A stretch of DNA of 10,915 bases from Deltaproteobacteria bacterium (lineage in GTDB: Bacteria; Desulfobacterota; Desulfomonilia; UBA1062). Position numbers and translations under genes: made by a program. The stretch spans positions 1 through 10,915 of the forward strand of contig JALNWY010000097.1 of the NCBI GenBank assembly GCA_023230665.1, read 5' to 3'. The first letter of the stretch is position 1. Each line of letters begins with the position of its first letter. Shown here piece after piece: positions 1-8,262 of the stretch. The notes under the pieces were generated by a model. It was not told where the DNA came from. It saw nothing but the letters and a program-made list of their open reading frames with translations, and ran no database searches.

Positions 1-63
1 AAGCCCTCGCCGGCGCACATCATCCTCTTCAAGGTGCAGAGCCTGCTCGAGGCGGATTCTTAA
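1..63 (+). CDS. C-terminal end of an unidentified protein (partial, cut by window edge)
   Basis: The first reading frame from base 1 gives 20 residues ending ...VQSLLEADS and a TAA stop at 61-63. Eighteen of the 20 codons end in G or C, as expected for a real coding frame in this GC-rich DNA, and the stop lies inside a hairpin that looks like a terminator. The protein family cannot be told from this fragment. It is convergent with rmuC, whose stop is only 45 nt away. The gene call rests on codon bias and context alone. Confidence 0.5.
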   Translation, partial: KPSPAHIILFKVQSLLEADS

Positions 64-85
64 AAATTATCCGCTTTCGCCTTTT
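52..85 (+). terminator. Probable intrinsic terminator of the left-edge gene
   Basis: A perfect 6-bp inverted repeat, GCGGAT (52-57) and ATCCGC (69-74), encloses an A/T-rich 11-nt loop. TTTCGCCTTTTC follows on the plus strand. The stop codon of the left-edge gene (61-63) lies in the loop. The stem is short and the T tract interrupted, so strength is uncertain. On the minus strand no T tract follows, so I do not assign it to rmuC. Confidence 0.45.
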
Positions 86-108
86 CTGCTCGTATGCCCG
101 TTCTCCTC

Positions 109-1533
109 TCATGGACCTTCCTCTGCAGGCGGAAGATCCTCCGGCAGGTCCTGAAGCAGGCCCTGCCTCCGGCTGTGCTCGCTGTTTCCGATATCCTCTT
201 CCAGGGTGATCTCTGCAAGAAATTCGTCCACAGGCTCCACCCCGGGCAGACAGTTGTCCTGCTTGACTGCGCCCAGCCTCTTTAGCCGGTCCGCAGACGG
301 CAGCACCCGGGCCTCCCACGACCTTGCGGCCGCGTTGTATGCCTGCACGGTTTTCTGGATGCCCTCTTTGAGCCTCTCGAAGTGGCGCGCAAACACCTTG
401 ACCCGCTCGAAGAGTTCCATGGACCCTTTGAGAATCCGTTCCGCGTTCTCCGAGGCCGCGTGCTGCTGCCAGGTGAGCGCGATAGTGCGCAGCAGCGCGA
501 TCAGGGTAGTGGGCGTGGTGATGATCACGTTCCGGTCGATGGCGTCTTCGATGAGTGTTCTGTCGTGGTCCAGGGCCGCGCTGAAGAACGACTCGGATGC
601 GAGGAAGAGCACCACGAAGTCCGGCGCCGGGTCAAACTGCCGGAAATACTCTTTGGACGAGAGCGAGATCATGTGGTTCCTCAGGCTCTGGGCGTGCTTT
701 GCCAGGAACTCCTTCTTCGTCTTCTCGTCCTCGGTGGCATAGGCGTCCATGTAGGCGCTGATGGGAAGCTTCGCGTCCACCACCACCTGCTTGTTCCGGG
801 GAAGCCGGATGATAAGGTCGGGCCGCTTCATGCCCGATTCCGTCTGCACGCTGGGCTGCTCGATGAAATCGCAGTGCGGCGACATGCCCGCGACCTCCAC
901 CACCCTCCTTAAGGTGATCTCACCCCACCTTCCCTTGACCTGAGGCACCTTCAGGGCCGTGCTCAGCGAGCGGGTCTGCTCGTGAAGCCGCTCCTGGGTT
1001 TTCATGAGCTCGCCGATGTAGCGGGTGATATCGCCGTAGGCGTTCTGCCGCGCGTTCTCGATCTCCCGCAGCTGGGCCTCGTAGCGCTTCAAGGCGTCAT
1101 GCAGAGGCTTGATAAGCCCGTCGATGGCATCCTGTCTCCTGCCCATGTCGCCCTTCATCTCGGCGAGCAGGGTGTTGACCGTCCCGCCCGCAAGATCCAG
1201 AAAGGCCTTGTTATTGCTCTTGAGGGCATCGGCCGAGAGGGCCTGGAAGGTCTCCACGAGCCGTCGGCGCGATTCCTCGACAAGCTCCGCCTGCCGGCTG
1301 AGCGATTCCTGGGCCGCCTCGAACCGGGTCTGGGCCTTTACGCGCTCCTGCTGCTCGGCCTCCAGGACCCTGCGCAGGGCCTGGATCTCTTCCTCCCTGC
1401 ATTGGAGCGATCCCCGCAGAACAGACGCCTCCTGCCGGGCCTGCTCCTGCCCGGGGAGGTAGCGCCCCTTGGCCAGGAGCCAGCCGAGCACCAGCCCGAC
1501 AACCCCTGCTGCACCGATCGTCGCCAGTTCCAT
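109..1533 (-). CDS. rmuC: DNA recombination protein RmuC
   Basis: This 474-residue protein has the standard RmuC layout. A single N-terminal membrane segment (about residues 5-22) is followed by a long coiled coil rich in E, Q, R and A (about 28-100). Then comes the RmuC core, with KGRWGEITLRRVVEVAGM (about 200-217), a KRPD motif near 238 and VVVDAKLPISAY near 251-262. The family resembles PD-(D/E)XK-type nucleases; RmuC is known for limiting inversions and rearrangements at inverted repeats, with its exact activity still debated. I start it at the ATG at 1533, because AGGA lies 6 nt upstream; a GTG directly before it (1536) would leave only 3 nt. It is the last gene of the minus-strand block, 121 nt after radC. 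Family assignment is firm. Confidence 0.95.
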   Translation of the reverse strand: MELATIGAAGVVGLVLGWLLAKGRYLPGQEQARQEASVLRGSLQCREEEIQALRRVLEAEQQERVKAQTRFEAAQESLSRQAELVEESRRRLVETFQALSADALKSNNKAFLDLAGGTVNTLLAEMKGDMGRRQDAIDGLIKPLHDALKRYEAQLREIENARQNAYGDITRYIGELMKTQERLHEQTRSLSTALKVPQVKGRWGEITLRRVVEVAGMSPHCDFIEQPSVQTESGMKRPDLIIRLPRNKQVVVDAKLPISAYMDAYATEDEKTKKEFLAKHAQSLRNHMISLSSKEYFRQFDPAPDFVVLFLASESFFSAALDHDRTLIEDAIDRNVIITTPTTLIALLRTIALTWQQHAASENAERILKGSMELFERVKVFARHFERLKEGIQKTVQAYNAAARSWEARVLPSADRLKRLGAVKQDNCLPGVEPVDEFLAEITLEEDIGNSEHSRRQGLLQDLPEDLPPAEEGP

Positions 1534-1654
1534 CACAGTTCCTGCTCCCCTTTTCGGCCCTGCCGGTCCTTCCGGTCCGCCGGCAGGGCATACCCCATCG
1601 GTCGACCATGCCTACCGGTCCTCAAATACCCCACAACCCCGGCCCGGCGCAAGG
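1534..1654 (-). other. radC-rmuC spacer with GC-rich hairpin
   Basis: This 121-nt gap holds a perfect 10-bp inverted repeat, GCCCTGCCGG (1557-1566) and CCGGCAGGGC (1580-1589), with a 13-nt loop. The loop contains another CCGG, so alternative pairings exist. On the minus strand the hairpin is followed by CGAAAAGGGG and then the rmuC ribosome binding site, with no T tract. It is therefore not a classical terminator. It may be a leader structure or an RNA-processing or stability element within the operon transcript. TGGGGTAT occurs twice upstream of it. I found no convincing promoter for rmuC here. Confidence 0.45.
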
Positions 1655-2344
1655 TCAGTATCTGATGTGTCTCCTGAGCGTGATGCTGTACGCCTGGTCC
1701 CTGGTTACGACGATATGGTCGTGAACCGGGATGCCCAGGCTCTCGCCCAGCTCCGTAAGCGCCTGGGTGAGCCGCTCGTCGTGCGCCGAGGGCGTCAGGC
1801 TCCCGGAGGGATGGTTGTGGACGAGGACCAGGGCAGAGGCGCCTTTTTCCAGGGCCGTCTTGAACACCTCCCGGGGATAGACATGGGCCATGTTCACGGT
1901 GCCCCGGCAGAGGTCCTGGGCATGGATGAGCCTGCCCGCGGAGTTCAGGCACAGGAGCATGAAATGCTCGCTCTTCTCGCCCCCGATCTCGGCCTGGATG
2001 TAGCGGATGACCGCCTCCGGATTGTCCAGGATGACGCCGTCTTCGGTAAAGGGCTCCAGGTATCGGCTCACACAGGCCTTGACGAGCTTGATCAGTGTGC
2101 CCGCATACTCGCCGATCCCTTTCCGGCTCTCCAGGGCCTCCAGCGATTCGTCGAAGATCCGCCTCAAGGACCCGTACTCTTCGAGCAGTTCCTTGGCCAG
2201 GGGCTTGGTGTCCCTGCGGGGAATCGCATATCCCAAGAGCAGCTCCAGGATCTCATAGTCGCTCAGAGCGCCCCTGCCTGCATCTCTGAACCTGCTTCGC
2301 AGACGGCTGCGGTGCCCGGTGTAGTGCGGCGCTCCCGTGCTCAT
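1655..2344 (-). CDS. radC: RadC family protein (JAB1/MPN-type, UPF0758)
   Basis: The 229-residue product has the usual RadC length and order. The conserved N-terminus GHRSRLRSRF (10-19) is followed by a helix-hairpin-helix region (GIGE near 76-79) and a JAMM/MPN+ metal site. The site comprises E126 in KSEHF, HNHPSG at 176-181 and D189. The second conserved motif HDH is at 208-210. The metal-site residues are intact, so it should fold as a zinc-dependent JAB-type protein. RadC was named for DNA repair, but its biochemical role is unsettled in the family. The ATG at 2344 overlaps the stop of the preceding radical SAM gene as ATGA and has GGAGGTGA just upstream. I prefer it to the GTG at 2371, which would add nine poorly conserved residues. 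Confidence 0.93.
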   Translation of the reverse strand: MSTGAPHYTGHRSRLRSRFRDAGRGALSDYEILELLLGYAIPRRDTKPLAKELLEEYGSLRRIFDESLEALESRKGIGEYAGTLIKLVKACVSRYLEPFTEDGVILDNPEAVIRYIQAEIGGEKSEHFMLLCLNSAGRLIHAQDLCRGTVNMAHVYPREVFKTALEKGASALVLVHNHPSGSLTPSAHDERLTQALTELGESLGIPVHDHIVVTRDQAYSITLRRHIRY

Positions 2345-3909
2345 GTCACCTCCCCTCCCCCATCCGGGCACCGGCCGCGCTCAAAGAGCGAGTAGAACGA
2401 CCACGGCAGAATCTCATCCGGGCCGTGCTCCCTGAGCGCGTAGTAATCGGGGTTGCGCGGCCAGTTCCTGAGCACCTCCTGCCACTTCGACGGGTCGCGA
2501 GCCGCCATCTCTGTCAGGAGATCCAGGACCCTCCGGTCGCCCCGGGCGATCAGGGTCTGGATGTAGGCCCACTTGGGGCCTTCAAAGCTCACGGTCACGT
2601 TGCTCTGGGATTGGAGGCCCTTCACGATCTTTTTGATCCGATTCTTAGCCTTGCCCGGCTCCAGCAGGGCGGCCCGCTCGTAGCGGGAATGGGGTTTGGG
2701 GATCATGGTGTTGATGCTCACCGAGACCCTGCCGATCCGCCGGTTGCCCCGGGAGACCTGGATAAAGGTCTGGCGGATGCGCTTGACCAGGTCGATTGCG
2801 GCATCCATGTCTTCCTGCTCCTCGCCGGGCAGGCCCACCATGAAGTAGAGCTTGATGTCGCGGATCCCGTTCCTGACCAGGGAGATCACGTCTTCCAGGA
2901 TCGCCTCCCGGCTCACCTGCTTGCCCAGGGCGGCGCGGAGCGTGTCGGAACCCACCTCCGGGGCCAGAGTCACCTCGTTGACCTTTGATGCCTTCATATA
3001 GGCGAGAAGCTCTCCCGATATCATGCCCAGGCGGAGCGATGGCGGGGCGATCTTGAGCCCGCGGGCGTCGATCTCTTCGAGCAGCCGGGGCAGCCGGGGG
3101 TGATTGTTCAGCGAGGTGCTCACCAGGCCCAGCTTCCGCCCCGAGCTCACGGCCCTGTCCAGCACGGGGAGCAGCCGGTCCACGTCCACAGGCCGAAAGG
3201 GTGAATAGATCTCGCGGGCCGTGCAGAACTTGCAGTTGAAGGGGCAGCCGCGGGCGATCTCGGTGAGGAACATGTCCTGGAACACGGTCTTGTCCGTGAG
3301 TATGACAGAGTGGCCGGGATTGTCAAAGGGCCTTACAACGGAGATCACGGGCCTCGGGCCCGCGAACTCTCTGATCCGCTCCCCCTCGTAGACCGGGCAG
3401 GTCCGCTCCGGCAGGTAGATCCCGGGCACCCCCGCGAGCCTGTCCAGGAATTCCTGATAGCCGTCACTCGCGAAAAAGGCATTGGCGAGCGCATCTCCCA
3501 GGGGCTCACCCTCGCCCAGGAAGCAGAAATCCAGGGCCTCGGCGACCGGTTCGGGGTTGATGGTGGCCGCAGCGCCCCCGGCCATGACGATGGGACCGCC
3601 CCTGCGCTCCTCCCTCCTCACCGGGATGCGGTTGTCGAGCAGGATCCGGATCATGTTGATCCAGTCGAGTTCGTAAGACACGCTGAACGCTATGATATGA
3701 AAATCCTGCAGAGACCGGGACGACTCCACCGAGCGCGGGGAGTCGGTGAAGAACCGCTCGCACGCGATCGACGGGTGGCCGTTGAACACACGGTACATGG
3801 CGTGCAGCCCGAGGTTGGACATCCCCACCCAGTAGGTGTTGGGATAGACCAGGGCAATGTTCAGCCTGCCTCCGGGGTCCTTCCTGATCGCGCCTGTTTC
3901 ATCCCACAT
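2341..3909 (-). CDS. Radical SAM protein with B12-binding-like N-terminal domain, function unknown
   Basis: This 522-residue protein has an N-terminal cobalamin-binding-like fold (about 16-145), with LNIALVYPNTYWVGMSNLGL and a later VMAGGAAATINPEP and LGEGE stretch. The radical SAM domain follows, and its iron-sulfur cluster motif is CPFNCKFC, with cysteines at 222, 226 and 229. A GLPGEEQED stretch and PEVGSDTLR further on match the usual TIM-barrel signatures. I see no DxHxxG motif in the N-terminal domain, so base-off cobalamin binding through a histidine is not supported. It resembles the group of uncharacterised radical SAM proteins related to TIGR03960; the substrate is unknown. The ATG start overlaps the last codons of ntrX by 11 nt, with a weak ribosome site, so expression probably depends on translational coupling. 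An upstream TTG (3960) is possible but deeper inside ntrX. The protein may be a modification enzyme or a methylthiotransferase-like enzyme; the sequence does not decide. Confidence 0.88.
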   Translation of the reverse strand: MWDETGAIRKDPGGRLNIALVYPNTYWVGMSNLGLHAMYRVFNGHPSIACERFFTDSPRSVESSRSLQDFHIIAFSVSYELDWINMIRILLDNRIPVRREERRGGPIVMAGGAAATINPEPVAEALDFCFLGEGEPLGDALANAFFASDGYQEFLDRLAGVPGIYLPERTCPVYEGERIREFAGPRPVISVVRPFDNPGHSVILTDKTVFQDMFLTEIARGCPFNCKFCTAREIYSPFRPVDVDRLLPVLDRAVSSGRKLGLVSTSLNNHPRLPRLLEEIDARGLKIAPPSLRLGMISGELLAYMKASKVNEVTLAPEVGSDTLRAALGKQVSREAILEDVISLVRNGIRDIKLYFMVGLPGEEQEDMDAAIDLVKRIRQTFIQVSRGNRRIGRVSVSINTMIPKPHSRYERAALLEPGKAKNRIKKIVKGLQSQSNVTVSFEGPKWAYIQTLIARGDRRVLDLLTEMAARDPSKWQEVLRNWPRNPDYYALREHGPDEILPWSFYSLFERGRCPDGGGEVT

Positions 3910-5251
3910 CGATACCCAGACCTTTGATCTTCCTGTGCAGGTTGCTGCGTTCCACACCAATGAGATCAGCCGTTCTGGAGATGTTGTGCCCGCACTCCTT
4001 GAGCTTGTTCTCTATGAACATCTTCTCAAACTGGGCCCTGGCATCCTTGAGCAGGGGGATGTCGATAAGCTTATCGGTCTCCGCTGAACTCCGCGAACTC
4101 AAGGGAATGATGTCATCGACAGTGATCGTGTCTCCGGGCGTCATGATCACCAGCCTCTCCACGATGTTCTTGAGCTCGCGCACATTGCCCGGCCAGTCGT
4201 GCTGCATGAGCTTTTTGACAGCGCCTTCGGTCATGGCCTTTTTCTTCCCGCCCTTTAAGGATGCGTACATCTTGAGAAAGTGCTCCACCAGTTCCGGGAT
4301 GTCGTCCTTGCGGTCTGCGAGCCCTGGCACGTAGATGGGAATGACATTGAGGCGATAATAGAGGTCCTGCCGGAATCTGCCCTCCTCGATCTCTTTTTCC
4401 AGGTCCTTGTTGGTGGCGGTGAGCACCCGCACATCGACCTGGATGGTCTGGGAGCCCCCCACCCGCTCAAACCGCTGCTCCTGAAGGATCCTGAGGATCT
4501 TGGCCTGGGTGGGCAGGCTCATGTCGCCGATCTCGTCAAGGAAGAGGGTGCCGTTGTGGGCCAGGTCGAACTTGCCCCGCCTGCGTTCGGTCGCGCCGGT
4601 GAACGCGCCCTTTTCGTGCCCGAAGAGCTCGCTCTCGATGAGCTCCTGCGGGATGGCCGCGCAGTTGACCTCCACGAAGGGCTGCTTGCTCCTCAGGCTC
4701 TTCTTGTGGAGCCTTCTGGCCACGAGCTCCTTGCCCGTGCCGTTCTCGCCCAGGATCAGCACCCAGGCGTCCGACGGGGCCGCCCGGTCGATCTGCTCCT
4801 TGAGTTTCCTGACCACGGGCGAATTCCCGACGATTTCGTCGTCCTTCTCGGCCTTCTTTCTCAAAAGGGCGTTCTCTTCCTCCAGGGCCCGCAAGTGCAG
4901 GGTGTTGTTGATGGTGATGATGATCTTGTTCAGATCCAGAGGCTTTTCGATGAAGTCCAGGGCCCCCAGCCGGGTGGCCCTGATAGCGGTATCGATGGAC
5001 CCGTGGCCGGTCATGATGATGACCGGGATACGAAACCCGTTCTTATTGAGCTCTTCGAGAATCTGCAGGCCGTCCTTGCCCGGCATCCAGATATCCAGGA
5101 GGATCAGATCGATCTCGTTATGCTCTATGACCTGGACGGCCTCTTCGCCATTGGCGGCCAGGAGGGCGTGATACCCCTCGTCCTCCAGGCCTCCTTTCAA
5201 TGAAAATCGTATGCTCTCCTCGTCATCGACTATGAGAATCGAACGCTTCAT
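3899..5251 (-). CDS. ntrX: Sigma-54-dependent response regulator, NtrX-like
   Basis: The 450-residue protein has three parts. The receiver domain (1-120) carries the acidic pair D9/D10, phospho-acceptor D53, T81 and K103. The sigma-54 AAA+ domain (about 140-365) has Walker A GENGTGKE (168-175), the sigma-54 contact loop GAFTGA (215-220), Walker B FLDEIGD (237-243) and WPGNVREL (353-360). A Fis-type helix-turn-helix lies at about 420-446 and includes ERSNLHRKIKGLG, close to the NtrX C-terminus. All key residues are present, so it should be a phosphorylation-dependent activator of sigma-54 promoters. The ATG has a near-ideal AAGGAG 6 nt upstream and lies 3 nt after the ntrY stop, so it is the cognate regulator. 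Targets are unknown; no -24/-12 promoter was found in this window. It could also be annotated as AtoC/ZraR-type, but the partner kinase favours NtrX. Confidence 0.93.
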   Translation of the reverse strand: MKRSILIVDDEESIRFSLKGGLEDEGYHALLAANGEEAVQVIEHNEIDLILLDIWMPGKDGLQILEELNKNGFRIPVIIMTGHGSIDTAIRATRLGALDFIEKPLDLNKIIITINNTLHLRALEEENALLRKKAEKDDEIVGNSPVVRKLKEQIDRAAPSDAWVLILGENGTGKELVARRLHKKSLRSKQPFVEVNCAAIPQELIESELFGHEKGAFTGATERRRGKFDLAHNGTLFLDEIGDMSLPTQAKILRILQEQRFERVGGSQTIQVDVRVLTATNKDLEKEIEEGRFRQDLYYRLNVIPIYVPGLADRKDDIPELVEHFLKMYASLKGGKKKAMTEGAVKKLMQHDWPGNVRELKNIVERLVIMTPGDTITVDDIIPLSSRSSAETDKLIDIPLLKDARAQFEKMFIENKLKECGHNISRTADLIGVERSNLHRKIKGLGIDVG

Positions 5252-5254
5252 GCA

Positions 5255-7438
5255 CTACTCCTTTACCGGTAGCTCTATGTTGAAACTCGTGCCGGTCGGC
5301 GTGTTGTCCCGTACCCGGATGAATCCGTTGTGGTCCGAGACGATCCGGTTGACAATGACCAGGCCCAGCCCCGTTCCACCCCGCTTCGTAGAAAAATAGG
5401 GCTCGAACAGCCGTTCCTTGACCTTGGGCGGTATCCCGGGGCCGGTATCCGAAATATCCAGGGTTGCGATGTGTACATCGGCGTCATAGCTCGTCCGGAT
5501 GGAAACCGTCTTTCGGGAATTCCCCCCCTCCAGGACCGCGGTGGTGGCGTTTTCAAGCAGGTTGACGATGGCGCGGCTCATCTGAGGCGCGTCGATCTCC
5601 ACCTTGGGTATGGTCTCATCGATCGTAATGTCGTACGTAACCTTCGGATGGGCCTGACGGTACAGGGCCGCGGCATCCTGCACTACCTTGTTGAGATCCC
5701 CGGGTGCGGGCATGCACGAGGGCATCTTTGCAAAGGCGGAGAACTCGTTGACCAGCCGCTTCATCTCGTCGACCTCATTGATAATGACCCGGGTGCACTC
5801 GTCGAACACCTGCCCGTCGTCCTGAAGCCGGTCGAGGTACCTGCGCCTGAGCCGCTGTGCCGAGAGCTGGATCGGGGTCAGCGGGTTTTTCACCTCGTGG
5901 GCGATCCTCCGGGCCACCTCTCTCCAGGCGGCCATGCGCTGCATCTTCTGGAGCTGGGTGAGATCGTCGAACACCACCACCATGCCCATGTGCTCGCCGT
6001 TGTCGTCGTAGAGGAACGAGGCATGCCCCAGCAGCGTGAGCCTCTGTGAATCCGCGGAGATGGTGATTTGTTTCTGGGTGGCCATGCCCCTGGATTTCTT
6101 CAGCGGATCGATGAGTTCGGTGACGATGGAGACATAGTCGCCCCCAAGCACTTCGTCATACCTCTTGCCCATGGATTCGTTCTCCTGGATGGCGAGCATG
6201 GCCTGGGCCGCGGGGTTGATCATGCTGATGCAGTCGTCCCGGCCGATGGTGATGACGCCGGTGGAGATATTGGTAAGCACGGTCTCGATGTAGCGGTTGC
6301 GGTAGGTGAGCTCATTGTAGGCGTTTACCAGGCGCTTGCGCGACTCCGTGAGATCGTCCACCATGGTGTTGAAGTCCTGTACCAGCAAACCCAGCTCGTC
6401 GTTGGACTGGACATCGATCGAGAAGCTCAAGTCCCCCCGGGAAATCCGCTGGGTCCCTTCCACGAGCTTCTCGATCGGATTGATGAGGCCTTTGGAAATG
6501 TTCATGCCGAACCACACCGCCGAGAAAATCACCAGGAGCGTGATCGAGGTGAGGATGATGATATAGTTGGTCTTGATGGGCCCTTTGAGCTTGAGGCTCT
6601 GGATGTAGTCGGTGAAGGTGGCGCGGATCATGCCCATCCTGCCCGAAATGCTCTCCGGGATGTAGTAGTCGGCCACGAGCACACCCACCACGTCTTTGAG
6701 ATTGAACGACGACCGGATGGGCACGATGCCCTCGATGATGTCCGCATCCCCGGTGCGCACCACGATGGACATGGTCTTGCCCTCCATGGCGGAGAGCACG
6801 AGGCTCGATTCGGGTGAGGGAAGGCCGGCCACGCCGATGTCCGGAGACATGATCTTCACCAGCTCTTCCCCCTGAGAGGAGAAGATCTCCACGGCCGAGA
6901 GCCGGAACAGCACCATCTTCTCCTCCAGCAGGCTCTTGAGGATCTCGAGGTTTTCCTCCTTGAGCAGCCTCCTCTCCGTGATCTCTTCGGATATGGAGCT
7001 CGCGTAGTGGATGGCGTCGGCCGAGGCCTCCTTGTAGTAGATGTTCGCCACGTTCATTGACTCTTCGATCGCGGTCTCCACCTCGCTGGAGAGCCAGCCT
7101 TCCATGCTCTGGTTCAGAAAGATGATGCTCGCGATGAACAGCACTGTGGTGGGGATGATGGTGAGCGTGACGAACGCGGCCACGAGCTTGGTCCTGAGCC
7201 TGGTGCCGAGCATGCCCTGCTGCCGCTCGAGCAGGAGCTTCGCCACGTTGCGGGTGACCAGGAAGATGACCAGGACCAGAAGCACGATGTTGAGGCTGAT
7301 GAGCCCGAATATGACGAGATTGCGGATGGAGGACAGGGCCTGGATGTTCCTGATGTTGGTCTGGGCCACACTCAAAGAGACGAGGACGGCCACGATTATG
7401 ACGATGTAGATGATCTCCTTGGTTCTCTTCGTCATCAT
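5255..7438 (-). CDS. ntrY: Membrane sensor histidine kinase, NtrY-like
   Basis: This 727-residue kinase has NtrY architecture. It has two early membrane segments (about 9-25 and 41-62), a third at about 86-108, an extracytoplasmic region (about 109-290) and a fourth segment (about 292-312). HAMP (about 313-366) and PAS (about 380-490) domains follow, then the kinase core. The H box RRIAHEVKNPLTPIQ has its phosphorylated histidine at 514 and is close to that of alphaproteobacterial NtrY. ATP-binding motifs are NLLENA (626-631), DTGPGIP (664-670) and GGTGLGL (687-693). NtrY proteins are linked to nitrogen, redox and envelope responses; the ligand here is unknown. Its ATG overlaps the lpxC stop as ATGA, with GAGGGGG 5 nt upstream. 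The kinase is thus translationally coupled to lipid A synthesis and followed directly by its regulator. Confidence 0.93.
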   Translation of the reverse strand: MMTKRTKEIIYIVIIVAVLVSLSVAQTNIRNIQALSSIRNLVIFGLISLNIVLLVLVIFLVTRNVAKLLLERQQGMLGTRLRTKLVAAFVTLTIIPTTVLFIASIIFLNQSMEGWLSSEVETAIEESMNVANIYYKEASADAIHYASSISEEITERRLLKEENLEILKSLLEEKMVLFRLSAVEIFSSQGEELVKIMSPDIGVAGLPSPESSLVLSAMEGKTMSIVVRTGDADIIEGIVPIRSSFNLKDVVGVLVADYYIPESISGRMGMIRATFTDYIQSLKLKGPIKTNYIIILTSITLLVIFSAVWFGMNISKGLINPIEKLVEGTQRISRGDLSFSIDVQSNDELGLLVQDFNTMVDDLTESRKRLVNAYNELTYRNRYIETVLTNISTGVITIGRDDCISMINPAAQAMLAIQENESMGKRYDEVLGGDYVSIVTELIDPLKKSRGMATQKQITISADSQRLTLLGHASFLYDDNGEHMGMVVVFDDLTQLQKMQRMAAWREVARRIAHEVKNPLTPIQLSAQRLRRRYLDRLQDDGQVFDECTRVIINEVDEMKRLVNEFSAFAKMPSCMPAPGDLNKVVQDAAALYRQAHPKVTYDITIDETIPKVEIDAPQMSRAIVNLLENATTAVLEGGNSRKTVSIRTSYDADVHIATLDISDTGPGIPPKVKERLFEPYFSTKRGGTGLGLVIVNRIVSDHNGFIRVRDNTPTGTSFNIELPVKE

Positions 7439-8259
7439 GACAGCCCCCTCTCAGCCGGACGAACCGCATCCAGGACGGCTCGGGCAAGGGCCACATGGAG
7501 CCGGTGGCTGGCCCGGCACGCCCTGATCCGGGCAATGAGCGGCGCGCCCAGAAGCCAGAGGTCGCCCAGCAGGTCGAGCACCTTGTGGCGGATGAACTCG
7601 TCTGCGAACCGCAGGCCTTCCGGATTCAGCACGCGGTCTTTGTCCACGACCACGGCGTTCTCGAGGCTCCCGCCCAGGGCCAGTCCTGCGGCCCGCATCG
7701 CATCCACGTCCCTGAGCATGCCGAAGGTCCTTGCGGGTGCGATCCTGCCCCCGTAATCAGTACCGTCGTAGTGGTACCGCTGCAGGCCGATGGCCCGGGA
7801 GGAAAACGCGATCTCATAGGATATGCCGAAGCCTCCCGGGTCCGCCTTGATCCACGAATCGCCTTCCTCGACCGAGACCGGGCCCGGCAGACAGATCTCC
7901 GGGGCCTCTCCGGGAATTTCCCGTGCGCCCGCTTGCCTGAGCAGGGAGAAAAACGGCAGGGCCGAACCGTCGAAGGCGGGCATTTCCGCACCGGAGACCT
8001 CCACCTCGCAGTCCGTGATGCCGAGCCCGTACAGGGCCGACATGAAATGCTCCACCGTGGAGATGGTGGCGCCGCCGCTGCCAAGGGTGGTGTTCAGCCG
8101 GGTGTCCACCACGTTTTCCGGCGTACCCGGGATGATCACCCCCTCCCGCACGAACACGATCCCCCCCTGTCCGGGGCGGACTAAGAGCGAGATCCGGCCT
8201 CCGCTGTGCAGGCCGATCCCCTCCATACGGATCTCCCGCGCTATGGTCCTCCTCTGCAT
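7435..8259 (-). CDS. lpxC: UDP-3-O-acyl-N-acetylglucosamine deacetylase LpxC
   Basis: LpxC removes the acetyl group from UDP-3-O-acyl-GlcNAc, the committed step of lipid A synthesis, in the cytoplasm. The 274-residue protein starts with RTIAREIRMEGIGLHSG, typical of the family. It has the zinc and catalytic residues: E70 and H71 in STVEHFMSA, H225 and D229 in FIRHKVLDLLGD, and the C-terminal H252 in CRASHRLH. The usual SGH at that last site reads ASH here. It is slightly shorter than the roughly 300-residue E. coli enzyme but looks complete. It is first in the minus-strand operon. No Shine-Dalgarno sequence precedes the ATG, and the predicted transcript start is only a few bases upstream. Its presence implies an outer membrane with lipopolysaccharide. 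Confidence 0.96.
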   Translation of the reverse strand: MQRRTIAREIRMEGIGLHSGGRISLLVRPGQGGIVFVREGVIIPGTPENVVDTRLNTTLGSGGATISTVEHFMSALYGLGITDCEVEVSGAEMPAFDGSALPFFSLLRQAGAREIPGEAPEICLPGPVSVEEGDSWIKADPGGFGISYEIAFSSRAIGLQRYHYDGTDYGGRIAPARTFGMLRDVDAMRAAGLALGGSLENAVVVDKDRVLNPEGLRFADEFIRHKVLDLLGDLWLLGAPLIARIRACRASHRLHVALARAVLDAVRPAERGLS

Positions 8260-8262
8260 GGT

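Noticed and set aside
64..108. Terminator for rmuC on the minus strand
   Set aside because: The hairpin here is followed by a T tract only on the plus strand; the minus strand after rmuC shows no stem plus T run before the left-edge gene.
1469..2395. Plus-strand open frame over radC and the radC-rmuC gap
   Set aside because: It runs opposite the radC metal-site region, has no family-like motifs and would disrupt a well-supported operon.
3910..3960. Upstream TTG start for the radical SAM protein
   Set aside because: It would extend the overlap with ntrX to 62 nt and add residues unlike the family start; the ATG at 3909 gives a short overlap typical of coupled genes.
4280..5203. Long plus-strand open frame opposite ntrX
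   Set aside because: It is the complement of a firmly identified response regulator whose receiver and AAA+ motifs cover the same bases; the plus-strand translation has no recognisable motif. High GC content makes such shadow frames common.
6312..7535. 407-codon minus-strand open frame in another frame of ntrY
   Set aside because: It overlaps the kinase for most of its length, its translation is low-complexity H/R/G-rich, and ntrY has complete kinase motifs in its own frame.
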